From Sphingobacterium sp. SGR-19 (GTDB lineage Bacteria > Bacteroidota > Bacteroidia > Sphingobacteriales > Sphingobacteriaceae), in contig NZ_JAAKGS010000009.1 in assembly GCF_011043555.1 (NCBI RefSeq), positions 62,001 through 126,000 on the forward strand: DNA of 64,000 nucleotides, in the 5' to 3' direction. Positions 48,729-58,550 of the stretch are shown here, piece after piece. The notes under the pieces were generated by a model. That model was not told where the DNA came from. It was given only the letters and a program-made list of their open reading frames with translations, and ran no database searches. Numbering within the stretch: position 1 is the stretch's first letter; each line of letters begins with the position of its first letter. The position numbers and the translations under genes were made by a program.

Positions 48729-51302
48729 ATGAAAATAAGTCAAAAAAAATCTGTCTTTCACAATGAAGTTTTAACACGCTTTGATTTATACAAAAGCTTG
48801 TTCTTAACATTACCTTTTCAAAGTGTGCAGCATACGGGGACGATTCTTCCCTTTTTTTCTACTCATTGTGAAAAGGGCGTGGAGGCGCGTTTAACACCGG
48901 AGGACATTATAGAAAGCTTCTTTGGTCAATACGAACAATATGTACAGGAAGAAGATCGGATCGATTTTCTTTTTAGAATTGTACAGTATATCGAACGACA
49001 GGTCGTTCTTTTCGATGCTGTGGAAGATTCGGCTTTCCACGCCGTAGGTAAAACAGAGGAGTTGGGGATTTTGCAATCCTTGTTTCGAGCGGCGCAGGAA
49101 AACCCGGAATTAAAAAAGAAGATTGTGAATAAACTGCACAATTTTTCTGTTAGACTTGTGCTGACAGCGCATCCTACGCAGTTCTATCCGGGCCCGGTGC
49201 TGGCGATTATTACCGATCTAATAGACGCTTTGAAAAGAAATGATGTCCATAATATCCAACTTTTATTGCAACAGTTAGGCAAGACACCGTTTATAAATAA
49301 AGAGAAGCCGACACCGGTAGATGAAGCGGCCAGCTTAGCCTGGTTCTTAGAAAATGTCTTTTATAAGGTGGCGTCGGAAATACAATCAAGTATAGATAGT
49401 GAACTGGAATTGCCTATCGATGACCTAAAGCAACTTATTGAACTTGGGTTTTGGCCGGGTGGAGATAGGGATGGTAACCCTAATGTGACGGCAGAAAGTA
49501 CAAAAAAAGTTGCCAGTATGTTACGTACTATACTATTTCGTTGTTATTACCGTGATTTTCGTCTGTTGAGACGACGGATAACGTTCCGTGGAACACAAAA
49601 ATACTTGGATGTATTACAGGATTTGTTCTACGAGAATAGTTTTAATCCTGTGGAAAATCCAACCGACGATACAGCGAAAATATTGGAAAATTTGAACGGT
49701 GTGAAGGAAGTGTTGAACACTATGCACGACGGTCTTTTTATCGAATTGGTGGAAGACTTGATCCGTAAGGTGACAACATTTGGGTGTTATTTTACGACGT
49801 TGGATATTCGTCAAGATAGCAGTATACTGCGAAACACGTTTAATTATTTGGTAGAGCATTATCCTGAAACAGGACTCGATTTAAACCAAGTGTCAATATC
49901 GGAGACCGAGAAAGAGAAACACATTCCTTTTTCTGAGCTGAACTTGGGTTTTGATAAGGACGCGGATAAGCTTGTTGTCGATACGTTAGAGGTTATCGAA
50001 TTGCTAAAAGATATTCAAAAATCGGGGAGTGAACGGGCGGCACAGCGTTTTATTATCAGCAACTGTCAGCAAGCGTCGGATATTTTGGGCTTGATGCAAC
50101 TGTTTTTATGGTCTGGATGGAAAAAAGATAATCTCACTATTGATTTTGTGCCGTTATTTGAAACGGTAGATGATCTTTCTCGGGCGGCCGATGTGATGCG
50201 GAGTTTGTATTCCAATAAAGAATATGCGAAACATATTAAACGTCGTGGCAATAAACAAACGATTATGCTTGGATTTTCGGATAGTACAAAAGATGGTGGA
50301 TACTTGATGGCGAACTGGTCTATCTATCGAGCGAAAATCGAGTTAACAGCTATCGCGCGGGAGTATGATGTGGACTTGGTGTTTTTTGATGGTCGGGGCG
50401 GGCCTCCGGCTCGTGGTGGTGGAAAAACGCAGCGTTTTTATGCTTCTATGGGGAAAGAGATTGCCAACGAACATATCCAATTAACGATCCAAGGGCAGAC
50501 CATCAGTAGTCAATATGGTTCCTTGGAAAATGCCAAGTATAATATAGAGCAGCTATTGCAAGCAGGAATTATATCGGAACTTCAACAGAAGGATGGCGAT
50601 ACCTTGACAAAAAAGCAAAAAGAGGTAATAGACCAGATGGCGCACGAGAGTCACGATAAATTTATGTCACTCCGGAGACACCCGTTATTCTTAAAATATC
50701 TGGAAACATTAAGTCCTTTAAAGCAATTGTCGGAGGTAAATATTAGTAGTCGTCCCGTGAAGCGAAATTCCGGTAAAGAATTACGGTTGGAGGATTTGAG
50801 AGCGATTAGTTTCGTAACATCTTGGAGTCAATTAAAGCAAAATATCCCCGGGTTTTATGGTGTCGGCACCGCATTGCGGTGGGCAGAGGAAAACAACCTA
50901 TGGTCTTATGTGAAAAACTTATATGGGAGTTCAGGCATGTTCAAGACCATAATCGATAACTGTATGATGTCCATGACTAAATCGAACTTCGATATTACAG
51001 CTTATATGCAGTACGATGAGACATTTGGTGACTTTTGGAAAATGCTACGTGATGAATTCGAATTGACTAAAAAGTACATTCTCAAATTAAGTAATTCATC
51101 TGTATTGATGGAGGATTATCCGATTGAGCGGGCTTCCGTCTTAGCGCGAGAGAAGATTGTGCTGCCGTTGCTAACGATTCAGCATTATGCTATTCGCTCC
51201 CTGCGGAATAAAAAAATGTCGCCTGAACAGGAGACCGTTTATAGAAAACTCATTGCTCGAACTATTTATGGTGTTGTGAACGCTGGTCGAAATGTTGCGT
51301 AG
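48729..51302 (+). CDS. ppc: Phosphoenolpyruvate carboxylase, short Bacteroidota type
   Basis: This enzyme carboxylates PEP to oxaloacetate to feed the TCA cycle. The protein has 857 residues, slightly shorter than E. coli Ppc (883). The catalytic histidine lies in LTAHPTQFYPG, where the usual HPTE is HPTQ. The glycine-rich region is FFDGRGGPPARGGGKTQRFYAS instead of the common FHGRGGSVGRGGGP. GFWPGGDRDGNPNVT and GFSDSTKDGGYLMANW are the other conserved segments. The Q and PPA variants are, to my knowledge, typical of Bacteroidota enzymes and need not mean loss of activity. The C-terminus ends in NAGRNVA rather than the canonical QNTG, so allosteric behaviour may differ. Confidence 0.95.
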   Translation: MKISQKKSVFHNEVLTRFDLYKSLFLTLPFQSVQHTGTILPFFSTHCEKGVEARLTPEDIIESFFGQYEQYVQEEDRIDFLFRIVQYIERQVVLFDAVEDSAFHAVGKTEELGILQSLFRAAQENPELKKKIVNKLHNFSVRLVLTAHPTQFYPGPVLAIITDLIDALKRNDVHNIQLLLQQLGKTPFINKEKPTPVDEAASLAWFLENVFYKVASEIQSSIDSELELPIDDLKQLIELGFWPGGDRDGNPNVTAESTKKVASMLRTILFRCYYRDFRLLRRRITFRGTQKYLDVLQDLFYENSFNPVENPTDDTAKILENLNGVKEVLNTMHDGLFIELVEDLIRKVTTFGCYFTTLDIRQDSSILRNTFNYLVEHYPETGLDLNQVSISETEKEKHIPFSELNLGFDKDADKLVVDTLEVIELLKDIQKSGSERAAQRFIISNCQQASDILGLMQLFLWSGWKKDNLTIDFVPLFETVDDLSRAADVMRSLYSNKEYAKHIKRRGNKQTIMLGFSDSTKDGGYLMANWSIYRAKIELTAIAREYDVDLVFFDGRGGPPARGGGKTQRFYASMGKEIANEHIQLTIQGQTISSQYGSLENAKYNIEQLLQAGIISELQQKDGDTLTKKQKEVIDQMAHESHDKFMSLRRHPLFLKYLETLSPLKQLSEVNISSRPVKRNSGKELRLEDLRAISFVTSWSQLKQNIPGFYGVGTALRWAEENNLWSYVKNLYGSSGMFKTIIDNCMMSMTKSNFDITAYMQYDETFGDFWKMLRDEFELTKKYILKLSNSSVLMEDYPIERASVLAREKIVLPLLTIQHYAIRSLRNKKMSPEQETVYRKLIARTIYGVVNAGRNVA

Positions 51303-51380
51303 CGGGCACGTAATTATTTTGAACGAAAAAAAGTCGATTATTTTTTTATTTTTGTAGGATAAATAAAATAAAAATATCAG

Positions 51381-52001
51381 ATGAAATCAAATACTTTATT
51401 TGTTGTTGGTATATGTGCAAGCACATTGTTGGTGTCTTGTAATCCGAAGACTGCACAAGAAAGACAATTGAGCTTAACACATACAACGTTGGTTGACGGT
51501 GATGCCTACCAATTTTTCCGACTTGTAGGTTCTAAAGTGGTATATGAAAACGACTACGCTGCTTATGCAGGGGGGATAGCAAGTTCTTCACAAGCAAAGC
51601 AACTCGCTGCAAAAGCTCAAGAAATATATAGTTCATTGATTCCAGAATTGGATAGTCTGGCTACAGCAAAACAAATTGATTTTCCAATTAAGGGCGCTGC
51701 GAAATACGAGGTGACAACGGAAGCACAAACAGCAGTAGAACGAGAAATCGTTGCAGGGAATCGTGTTGATTCGGCAGAGGTGGAAGACTTCGCGACGGAC
51801 CATGTGGCTTCTGCACCGTATTCAGATAACGCATATATCCATCATGTACAACATGAAGCAGCTGTTTTGAAAGATCAGCTTCAACGGATGAGCCGTAATA
51901 CGGATAAAGGGATACGGGCTTTTGCTGAGGCAAACTTAGGGAAAGTAAAGGAGCTGTTTGCGCTTGCCGGTGGCAAAGAAGATTCACACGCTCATCATTG
52001 A
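51381..52001 (+). CDS. DUF4142-like lipoprotein
   Basis: The protein of 206 residues begins with a lipobox (STLLVSCNPK, Cys20). The mature part is helical, with the pattern of the DUF4142 four-helix, ferritin-like family: DGDAYQFFRLVGSKVVYENDYAAYA, SSQAKQLAAKAQEIY and AAVLKDQLQRMSRN. It ends in DSHAHH. The role of such proteins is unknown. It lies 78 nt after ppc on the same strand; a partly fitting -7 box (TATTTTTG, 51347-51354) in the gap suggests its own promoter. A strong terminator follows. Confidence 0.75.
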   Translation: MKSNTLFVVGICASTLLVSCNPKTAQERQLSLTHTTLVDGDAYQFFRLVGSKVVYENDYAAYAGGIASSSQAKQLAAKAQEIYSSLIPELDSLATAKQIDFPIKGAAKYEVTTEAQTAVEREIVAGNRVDSAEVEDFATDHVASAPYSDNAYIHHVQHEAAVLKDQLQRMSRNTDKGIRAFAEANLGKVKELFALAGGKEDSHAHH

Positions 52002-52031
52002 GGTCTAGATAGCTCCTGTAAAATAAAATAC

Positions 52032-52065
52032 AAAGGGATGTAGGGGGACTACATCCCTTTTTTTT
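52032..52065 (+). terminator. Terminator after the DUF4142 lipoprotein gene
   Basis: AAAGGGATGTAG (52032-52043), a 5-nt loop and CTACATCCCTTT (52049-52060), followed by five more Ts. It is a 12-bp perfect stem 30 nt after the stop codon. Confidence 0.93.
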
Positions 52066-52154
52066 ATAAGAAATGTTTTAATTTTTTGCAAAAGCTTTTC
52101 AGGTTTTGTATATTCGTTTTCTACCGAAAGAAATTGTCATTAAACTAACCCTAT

Positions 52155-53078
52155 ATGAGATCATCATTATTTAAAAAAAAATCTAAATATTCACTGTATT
52201 GGCGGCCGTTAATAAAGGTTAATTTTTATATCTTTTATTTTTTTGTTTTTCAAATAAGTAATAGTATGGAATGGTCTTTTAAACGTTTCATAGTTAATGT
52301 ACTGATTTACGTAATTGCAATAGGAATAGTCGAAATAAGCCTGTGTTGCCTCCGACTATTTTTTCTTAAAAAACGTTATTTAAAAGCTGTTTTGATATGC
52401 GGTATAAATTATAGTACCATCGCTTTAATTGGATATTATGTACTGCATAGCAGTAATAACTTCGTGGCGACGGAAGTATGGAATCGAGAGGTGGACGCTT
52501 CGTGGACTATTTTTTTGTTGAACTTTAGCCAGTTTTATGGAGCTTTTTTTAAATATGCTGTCATTCTATTTCTTATAGAACGACTGTTGTTCTTGCTAAG
52601 GGTTCTTTCGTTTCGGAAACGGACTAATCTATCTAACCGGTCTTTGCAAATAGTTGATCCTGGTGAAGTAAAGAACTTAATTATGCCATTATTGGAGCAA
52701 TGGGATCAATTGATTGAGTTGTCTAGCAGGTATCGTATATTGCCTATTAAAGCGGGGACAGTAACATATATGGTAAATATATTTAAGATTGTATATTTGG
52801 AAGTAACGGATGAGATTACGACGGTATACCAAATAGATGGTTCCCATTTTGAGGTCAAAATTTCTTTATCCAAATTTTGTGAATTGTTGCCTGATAGTAG
52901 ATTTATGAGGATACACGACAGTAGGGCTGTTGCTTTACCATTTATCATTAAAGAGAAAAAGGATTGTCTTTATATGCTTGGATATGAAGATACCGGTTTG
53001 AAATTAGGCTCATCTGAGAAATATCTAGGAAAATATAAAAAATGGAAAGAAAGTATCCGTTTAAAGTGGGACTGGTAA
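52155..53078 (+). CDS. Membrane-anchored LytTR-type DNA-binding regulator
   Basis: The protein of 307 residues has four hydrophobic helices between about residues 20 and 160 (FYIFYFFVFQI, FIVNVLIYVIAIGIVEISLC, AVLICGINYSTIALIGYYVL, FFKYAVILFLIERLLFLLRV). A C-terminal LytTR-like domain follows at about 200-290 (IKAGTVTYMVNIFKIVYLEV … KISLSKFCELLPDSRFMRIHDSRAVALPFI). This layout, with no receiver or kinase domain, is seen in several Bacteroidota regulators that may sense at the membrane. No target gene is obvious. Coding is AT-rich compared with neighbours. An alternative start is the ATG at about 52266 (MEWSFKRF). Confidence 0.75.
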   Translation: MRSSLFKKKSKYSLYWRPLIKVNFYIFYFFVFQISNSMEWSFKRFIVNVLIYVIAIGIVEISLCCLRLFFLKKRYLKAVLICGINYSTIALIGYYVLHSSNNFVATEVWNREVDASWTIFLLNFSQFYGAFFKYAVILFLIERLLFLLRVLSFRKRTNLSNRSLQIVDPGEVKNLIMPLLEQWDQLIELSSRYRILPIKAGTVTYMVNIFKIVYLEVTDEITTVYQIDGSHFEVKISLSKFCELLPDSRFMRIHDSRAVALPFIIKEKKDCLYMLGYEDTGLKLGSSEKYLGKYKKWKESIRLKWDW

Positions 53079-53116
53079 CAGGGAGGTTCTATATTTAAGA
53101 AGAAATAGGAAACAAA

Positions 53117-53149
53117 AAAGGTTTTCAAACGGGGAGAATGAAAACCTTT
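53117..53149 (+). other. Long hairpin after the LytTR gene
   Basis: AAAGGTTTTCA (53117-53127) and TGAAAACCTTT (53139-53149) form an exact 11-bp stem with an 11-nt loop. No T-run follows. Downstream lies GCTAACCAATTATAAACC…ATGATGATG, which resembles a leader and start region but opens no gene. It may be the processed end of the LytTR mRNA or the relic of a 5' leader. Confidence 0.5.
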
Positions 53150-53229
53150 AGCTAACCAATTATAAACCTAAATTATGATGATGCAAATGTAGCACATAAA
53201 ATACACTATAGCAATTTTTTTTTAAAAAA

Positions 53230-53709
53230 TTAATCCTCGGTTCTCACCAATGTGGCTAATACTTCATTTTCGCCTTTGCTTAATGTTAAAACATCTCCTT
53301 CAACATCGTAGTGTTGGGCTTGTCGGAGCGCTTCTATAAACCGTGTTTCCACATCAAGATTTGGACAGGCCATTTGTGTAGCCGAAATGTCAGTGACGGT
53401 AATACCATTATTTTCTTTTAGCTCGAGGTTGCCACCCATACCGTTACAACCCGCATTGCCGGAGACTTTACTATCTTCATGGAAGATAAGGTGGGGCTTC
53501 TGTTGAAACGTTGTATCCAATGTGATCGGGCTTCCGTTTAATTCCGTAAGTCTCCAGTTTTTGCCATATAAGTCGTTAACGGGACTTGACCCAGCGGATG
53601 GGTTTTTCATCTGATGGTCTTCCTTGTTTTCTTCGGAATTTTTATTGTCTGCGTTATTGCACCCTACAACTATGCAGGTCAGTGCAATAGAATAGAATAG
53701 TTTCTTCAT
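53230..53709 (-). CDS. META-domain (HslJ-like) lipoprotein
   Basis: The protein of 159 residues has a lipobox (CIVVGCNNAD, Cys17), a charged linker (ENKEDHQMKNPS), and a META domain at about residues 48-155: YGKNWRLTELNGSPI, KPHLIFHEDSKVSGNAGCNGMGGNLE, TDISATQMACPNLDVETRFIEAL and LTLSKGENEVLATL. The GCNGxxG and TxMAC motifs are typical. HslJ-like proteins are heat- or stress-related envelope proteins with unknown biochemical role. It is a single gene. Confidence 0.9.
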   Translation of the reverse strand: MKKLFYSIALTCIVVGCNNADNKNSEENKEDHQMKNPSAGSSPVNDLYGKNWRLTELNGSPITLDTTFQQKPHLIFHEDSKVSGNAGCNGMGGNLELKENNGITVTDISATQMACPNLDVETRFIEALRQAQHYDVEGDVLTLSKGENEVLATLVRTED

Positions 53710-53858
53710 GTTTTTGATTCTCTTTTTTGATGTTAGCTATTTTTTTAAAATAAAAAATCGACTGTTTGTCCATTTTTTTGTGAATTATTTTTGCAATGGT
53801 AATATAACCACGTTAATTTCATATTGTTTTGCATATGTTAAAAAAATGAACGGCGAAG

Positions 53859-54509
53859 CTACTGAACACAAAAGATATCGTGCTCATGAAAGGCGTAACG
53901 GACGGCGTTGTCTGGCGCTGATTTCGTGTCAAAACCGGTAAATAGACTAAAAGCGGGTAATATAATTTGTTGTGTCGAGACGACAAAGCATGGAAAGATA
54001 ATTGTCCTTTTTGTAGGCATTCGCATATTGATGCCCGGATGTACATGTCCGCTGATGGTGTGAGCGTTGGAAAGGTGAGAAGCTTGGTGTGTAAAATAAA
54101 TGTTGTCTAGCTGCCAGTTTTGATAAATTTCGTGAATACCCATTTTGTTCCACTTCTCGTCTGCGAAGCGGTCATGATTTCCTTTGATTAAAACAAATTT
54201 GATATGAGGAAACTTAACAATGGACTGCTGTAACAAACTAACCTCCGTGTTAGCACCGGCATGAATTAAATCACCTACGATAATGACTTGTTTAACGGGG
54301 AAATATTGTATCAATTGTTCCAGGCGTTGCAAATCCTGCAACGTTATCTGCGTGGGGAGAGCAATACCATTTTTTCTAAAATGTGCCGCTTTACCCAAGT
54401 GCAAATCAGAAAGAATAAGTGTATGGTGCTTTTCCCAAAACAATACACGTTGGTTTGTCAATGTCAATGATGTATCGGAAAAGGATATGTCTTGCGTAAT
54501 AATATTCAT
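53859..54509 (-). CDS. pdeM: Ligase-associated DNA damage response phosphoesterase
   Basis: The protein of 216 residues is a calcineurin-like phosphoesterase with ILSDLHLGKAAHFRKNG, VGDLIHAG, KGNHDRF and SGHVHPG. It is the fourth member of a conserved repair gene set (TIGR04123-type) and would cut DNA ends or overhangs with a metal-dependent active site. The start at ATG 54507-54509 overlaps the helicase stop as ATGA; an upstream in-frame start at 54533 is less likely. It is the last gene of the four-gene operon exonuclease-ligase-helicase-phosphoesterase. Confidence 0.92.
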   Translation of the reverse strand: MNIITQDISFSDTSLTLTNQRVLFWEKHHTLILSDLHLGKAAHFRKNGIALPTQITLQDLQRLEQLIQYFPVKQVIIVGDLIHAGANTEVSLLQQSIVKFPHIKFVLIKGNHDRFADEKWNKMGIHEIYQNWQLDNIYFTHQASHLSNAHTISGHVHPGINMRMPTKRTIIFPCFVVSTQQIILPAFSLFTGFDTKSAPDNAVRYAFHEHDIFCVQ

Positions 54510-56968
54510 CGTTTTCTTCTGGGAGATTTCCAATTGCTCTGCTGCAGTCGTTGAATACGGCTTGTCAGATCTTCACTTGATAAGGATTGCCGTAAACTAT
54601 CTACTTTAATCGGAAAGCTCAATGGTGTAAACCCAGTTGCAAATTTATAAATGATTTTGCTATAATGTATCCGTTCAAATGCAGCTACCAATCGCGGCTC
54701 TTCCAATTGTTGATTGAATACTTCGGCGTACGCTTGGCGCAGCAGTAGATTCTGGGGATCATGTTCTTCCAAAACTTGAAATATAATGCCTGAAGAAGCT
54801 TGTAAAGACTTGTTGTTTTGTTGCTTTCCGTGTTGGTTTTGAACCACCATACCCGAGATGACGGCAATATCCCGAAACTTCCGCTTCGCCATTTCTGTAG
54901 CGTTAATGCTGCTGATTACGTCTTCCATCAAATGTTCCCGACTGAGAATTTTTTTTAGTTGAGATTCATCTATTGCAATTTCTGAATCAGAAAATAATTC
55001 GAATCCGTAATCGTTCATTGCCATAGAAAAACTTATTGGAATCAACAGACTAATGCGGTAGGCGATCAAGCTCGCCATAACTTCATGTACCAACCTCCCT
55101 TCAAATGGGTACATAAAAAGATGGTACCCTTCTTTGGTATGAATAGACTCCACCAAAAATTCGTCTTCTGCAGGAATATGCGAATGTTCATTTTGTCGTG
55201 TGACCAAAGGATGTAAGAATTGCAGTTCTTTTTCACGGCTATCGGGATGTCTGGCACGTGCCAATTTTTGTCGTAAGAACTGGCTTAAATTAGAACTCAA
55301 TGGTAAGCGGCCACCTAGCCAACTTGGTGTAAAAGCTCGGCCTGAAGAGCTCCGAACATATGCCGTCATCTCTTTCACGCGAATAAGTTCGAGCACGCGG
55401 CCAGCTAGAACAAATTTATCACCGCTATGCAGTCTCGAAATAAAATATTCCTCTACCATGCCGATGTAGCCTCCAGAAAGAAATTTGACCCGCATCATCG
55501 CGTCGCTTACGATAACGCCCATATTCATGCGATGTAGCATAGCAATGCGTCTTTTCTCCACCACCAACATACCGTCTTCCTTAGGTGTAACTTTATGAAA
55601 CTCTTCATAATTCTTGCCGATAGCGCCCCCCTGCGTGATGAAAAAGATACACCAGTCCCATTCCTCCTCAGTTATCTCCTGAAATGCGAACGTGTTTTTG
55701 ACAACCGGGTAGAGGTCCTTTGCTTTAAAGCCGCCGCCTAAAGCGATGGTAACCAGAAATTGAACCAATACGTCAAACGTAAGTACCATCGGATCCCGGT
55801 TTTCGATGGTTTGTGTTTTGACAGCCTCTTTTAAGGCGGCCACTTCAATCAATTCCAGCGAATGTGTGGGAACAAAATAGATTTTGGATAGTTCGTGAGG
55901 AGAATGCCCGCTACGCCCCGCACGCTGCATAAAGCGCGCGACGCCTTTACTAGAGCCAACTTGTACAACGGTATCCACGGGTTTAAAATCTACGCCCAAA
56001 TCGAGAGAAGAAGTGGCCACAACAGCTTTTAGTCTTCCTTCACTCAAGGCTTCCTCTATCCATTGTCGGATTTGGCTGTCAATAGAACTGTGATGTAGCG
56101 CAATTTGACCCGCGAAATCGGGATGTGCTTCCAATAGCAATTGATACCACATTTCACTTTGGCTTCTGGTATTGGTGAAAACCAATGTGGATTTACTTCC
56201 CAAAATAATAGGTACAACTTCTTCTGCTAACTTGCCGCCCAAATGCCCTGCCCAGGGCAATACCTCCACTTCTGTCGGAAACACAGGGATAATGGCAATT
56301 TTCTTCGTCTCGCGCGAAACGATTTTTATGCGTTTCTTCGCATGGGGTATGATTATCTCCATAGCTTCATCCAGATTTCCAATAGTGGCGGTGATGCCCC
56401 ATATTCGAAGCTTGGGATATTGGTGTTTTAAAAATCCTAGTGCCAGTTCAACCATGACACCACGCTTTGTTCCGAGTAATTCATGCCATTCGTCTACGGC
56501 TATGCATTGCAAAGTGTTGAAGAAACGTTGGCGACCTTTTTGCGCGAGCAATAGGTGTAGACTTTCGGGTGTTACCAATAATACATCAGGCATTTGTCGG
56601 CTTTGCCGTTGCTTTATCTTAATGTCCGTATCACCATTCCGTACCTCCACTTCCCAATCCAGGCCAATCTCATCAATGGCTTCCTGCATAGCACGGGCCA
56701 AATCTTTCGCTAACGAACGCAACGGAGTTATCCATAATAGCTTTAATCCTTTTTGGTAACGGGAAGGATTATTCATGAAATCAATCAATACTGCGAGAAA
56801 AATGGAAAAGGTTTTTCCAAATCCGGTAGGAGCGACCACCATGCCACTATAACCATTACTGTATTTCTTCCATGCTTTTTCCTGAAAGCTAAAAGGTGTA
56901 TTGCCTTTTTGCCGCATCCAGTCCGTGATAATGGTATAGCCTTCGGTATGTTGCCTGTTATTTTTCAA
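54506..56968 (-). CDS. Ligase-associated DNA damage response DEXH-box helicase (Lhr-core-like)
   Basis: The protein of 820 residues has all superfamily-2 motifs: Walker A APTGFGKTFS, motif Ia TPLRSLAKDL, DEXH as VDEWHE, motif III ITATIGN, and in the second RecA domain LVFTNTRSQSE, ATSSLDLGVDF and the motif VI RFMQRAGRSGH. The C-terminal half has the winged-helix and Lhr-specific domains (PSWLGGRLPLS). It is a 3'-5' DNA helicase of the type that works with the neighbouring nuclease and ligase (TIGR04121-type). It lies 1 nt after the ligase gene and overlaps the phosphoesterase gene. Confidence 0.95.
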   Translation of the reverse strand: MKNNRQHTEGYTIITDWMRQKGNTPFSFQEKAWKKYSNGYSGMVVAPTGFGKTFSIFLAVLIDFMNNPSRYQKGLKLLWITPLRSLAKDLARAMQEAIDEIGLDWEVEVRNGDTDIKIKQRQSRQMPDVLLVTPESLHLLLAQKGRQRFFNTLQCIAVDEWHELLGTKRGVMVELALGFLKHQYPKLRIWGITATIGNLDEAMEIIIPHAKKRIKIVSRETKKIAIIPVFPTEVEVLPWAGHLGGKLAEEVVPIILGSKSTLVFTNTRSQSEMWYQLLLEAHPDFAGQIALHHSSIDSQIRQWIEEALSEGRLKAVVATSSLDLGVDFKPVDTVVQVGSSKGVARFMQRAGRSGHSPHELSKIYFVPTHSLELIEVAALKEAVKTQTIENRDPMVLTFDVLVQFLVTIALGGGFKAKDLYPVVKNTFAFQEITEEEWDWCIFFITQGGAIGKNYEEFHKVTPKEDGMLVVEKRRIAMLHRMNMGVIVSDAMMRVKFLSGGYIGMVEEYFISRLHSGDKFVLAGRVLELIRVKEMTAYVRSSSGRAFTPSWLGGRLPLSSNLSQFLRQKLARARHPDSREKELQFLHPLVTRQNEHSHIPAEDEFLVESIHTKEGYHLFMYPFEGRLVHEVMASLIAYRISLLIPISFSMAMNDYGFELFSDSEIAIDESQLKKILSREHLMEDVISSINATEMAKRKFRDIAVISGMVVQNQHGKQQNNKSLQASSGIIFQVLEEHDPQNLLLRQAYAEVFNQQLEEPRLVAAFERIHYSKIIYKFATGFTPLSFPIKVDSLRQSLSSEDLTSRIQRLQQSNWKSPRRKR

Positions 56969-56969
56969 A

Positions 56970-58550
56970 TCAATGAATCATTTTTTTGATTTCTTCGATA
57001 TCATCGATATCTGCAACCGTTTTGTCTGTTCGCCACCGTGCTATTCGAGGAAAACGTAAAGCTACGCCCGATTTATGTCGATTGCTAAAAGCAATACCCT
57101 CAAAAGCGATTTCAAATACTAGTTCGGGTTTAACTGTTCGTACCGGGCCAAATTTTTCGATGGCGTTTTTGTTGACAAAACGACTAACCTCTTTTATTTC
57201 CTTGTCTGTCAGCCCAGAATAAGCTTTCGCAATAGTGACTAAATTCTCACCATCCCTCACGGCAAAGGTATAATCCGTATAATAGGCACTTCGTCGCCCG
57301 CTTCCCTTTTGGGCATAAATTAAGACAGCGTCAATCGTTAATGGATCAATTTTCCATTTCCACCAATCGCCTTTCTTCCGTCCGGTATGATAAAGAGATG
57401 CTTTGTGTTTTAACATGATGCCTTCACTATTGATGGAACGGGCGTTTTCCCGAATTGCTTGTAACACTTCCCAGTCATCAATAGTGATAACCGTGGATAA
57501 CTGCAAGTGAGGAGACGGATTAAGAAGGAATAGCGATTCCAATTGTTGCCTTCTTTCCAACATACTTTTGTGTCGCCAGTCTTCGCCTTCCCACTCGATG
57601 AGGTCGTAGGCGTACACTTGGATAGGAAATTCCTCCAATAACTTTTTGCTAATCGTTTTCCGGTTTAATCGTTTCTGTAACGCCGAAAAATTCATCACTT
57701 CCTGTTCTTTCACGACTAGGATTTCGCCGTCGATGACAAAATTTCCCTGCCACTGTAGCAAATTATCTCTTATTTCGGGAAATTGATCAGTAACTAGTTC
57801 CTCACCACGAGACCATATGAACACCTCATCATTTCGTTTGATAAACTGTCCGCGGATACCATCCCACTTATATTCTATTTGCCAATCTTGCACGTCGCCC
57901 AGTTCATTCAATTCTTTTTCCAACGGGTAGGCCAGACAAAAAGGGTAGGGTTTGGAAAGTTGTGTATCGGTATAATGGCCTTTTATGAGATCATCAAATG
58001 TCACGTCGCCCATTTTCCAGTCGCCCATAACACTATGTGCCACTGCACTGGCGTCCATCTGATAATGTTTCGCCAAAGCATTGATAAGCGTTTTGGAAGA
58101 GACACCCAGTCGGAAACTGCCACCTAATAATTTATTGAAAATAAAACGTTCGGTGGTAGGAAGATTATTCCACGCCAGCAGGACAAATTCTTTTTTTTCA
58201 GCTTCAGTCCTGTCTTTCAATGCGATAATCCTATTCATCCATTCCGTTAACGTTCGATCGATGTAATGTGGCGATTGTGGTAAAACCAACGCAATAGTTT
58301 CACCCAAATCGCCTACCGAAGCATAAGATTCTTGGAATAACCATTCGGGAATTGCAGCAACTTCGATCGCCCATTGTTTCATCAATGCGGTGTTGACATT
58401 GCGTTTCGGGCGTTTCCCGGTAAAGAGGGCAAGAAACCATAATTTATCATCATTGTCGGCTTCGTGGAGAAAACGGTCGATAGCTTCCAATTTTAAATTG
58501 GTTTTGTTAGTGCTGTCCAAGGTATTAATTAAAGTGGCAAAGGCTCTCAT
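56970..58550 (-). CDS. Ligase-associated ATP-dependent DNA ligase
   Basis: The protein of 526 residues has an N-terminal DNA-binding domain (residues 1-200), the adenylylation domain with the active-site Lys228 in EYKWDGIRGQF, then ILVVKEQEVMNF, YDLIEWEGEDW, NSEGIMLKH and WWKWKIDPLTIDAVLIYAQ (motifs III-V). An OB domain follows, with the end FEGIAFSNRHKSGVALRFPRIARWR (motif VI). It seals nicks with ATP and belongs to the bacterial group linked to an exonuclease and Lhr-like helicase (TIGR04120-type). Its ATG overlaps the exonuclease stop (ATGA, 58547-58550). The replicative NAD-dependent ligase should be elsewhere. Confidence 0.95.
   Translation of the reverse strand: MRAFATLINTLDSTNKTNLKLEAIDRFLHEADNDDKLWFLALFTGKRPKRNVNTALMKQWAIEVAAIPEWLFQESYASVGDLGETIALVLPQSPHYIDRTLTEWMNRIIALKDRTEAEKKEFVLLAWNNLPTTERFIFNKLLGGSFRLGVSSKTLINALAKHYQMDASAVAHSVMGDWKMGDVTFDDLIKGHYTDTQLSKPYPFCLAYPLEKELNELGDVQDWQIEYKWDGIRGQFIKRNDEVFIWSRGEELVTDQFPEIRDNLLQWQGNFVIDGEILVVKEQEVMNFSALQKRLNRKTISKKLLEEFPIQVYAYDLIEWEGEDWRHKSMLERRQQLESLFLLNPSPHLQLSTVITIDDWEVLQAIRENARSINSEGIMLKHKASLYHTGRKKGDWWKWKIDPLTIDAVLIYAQKGSGRRSAYYTDYTFAVRDGENLVTIAKAYSGLTDKEIKEVSRFVNKNAIEKFGPVRTVKPELVFEIAFEGIAFSNRHKSGVALRFPRIARWRTDKTVADIDDIEEIKKMIH

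Noticed and set aside
56172..56759. 195-codon frame antisense to the helicase gene
   Set aside because: It mirrors conserved helicase motifs on the opposite strand, with low-complexity serine-rich translation; a shadow frame.
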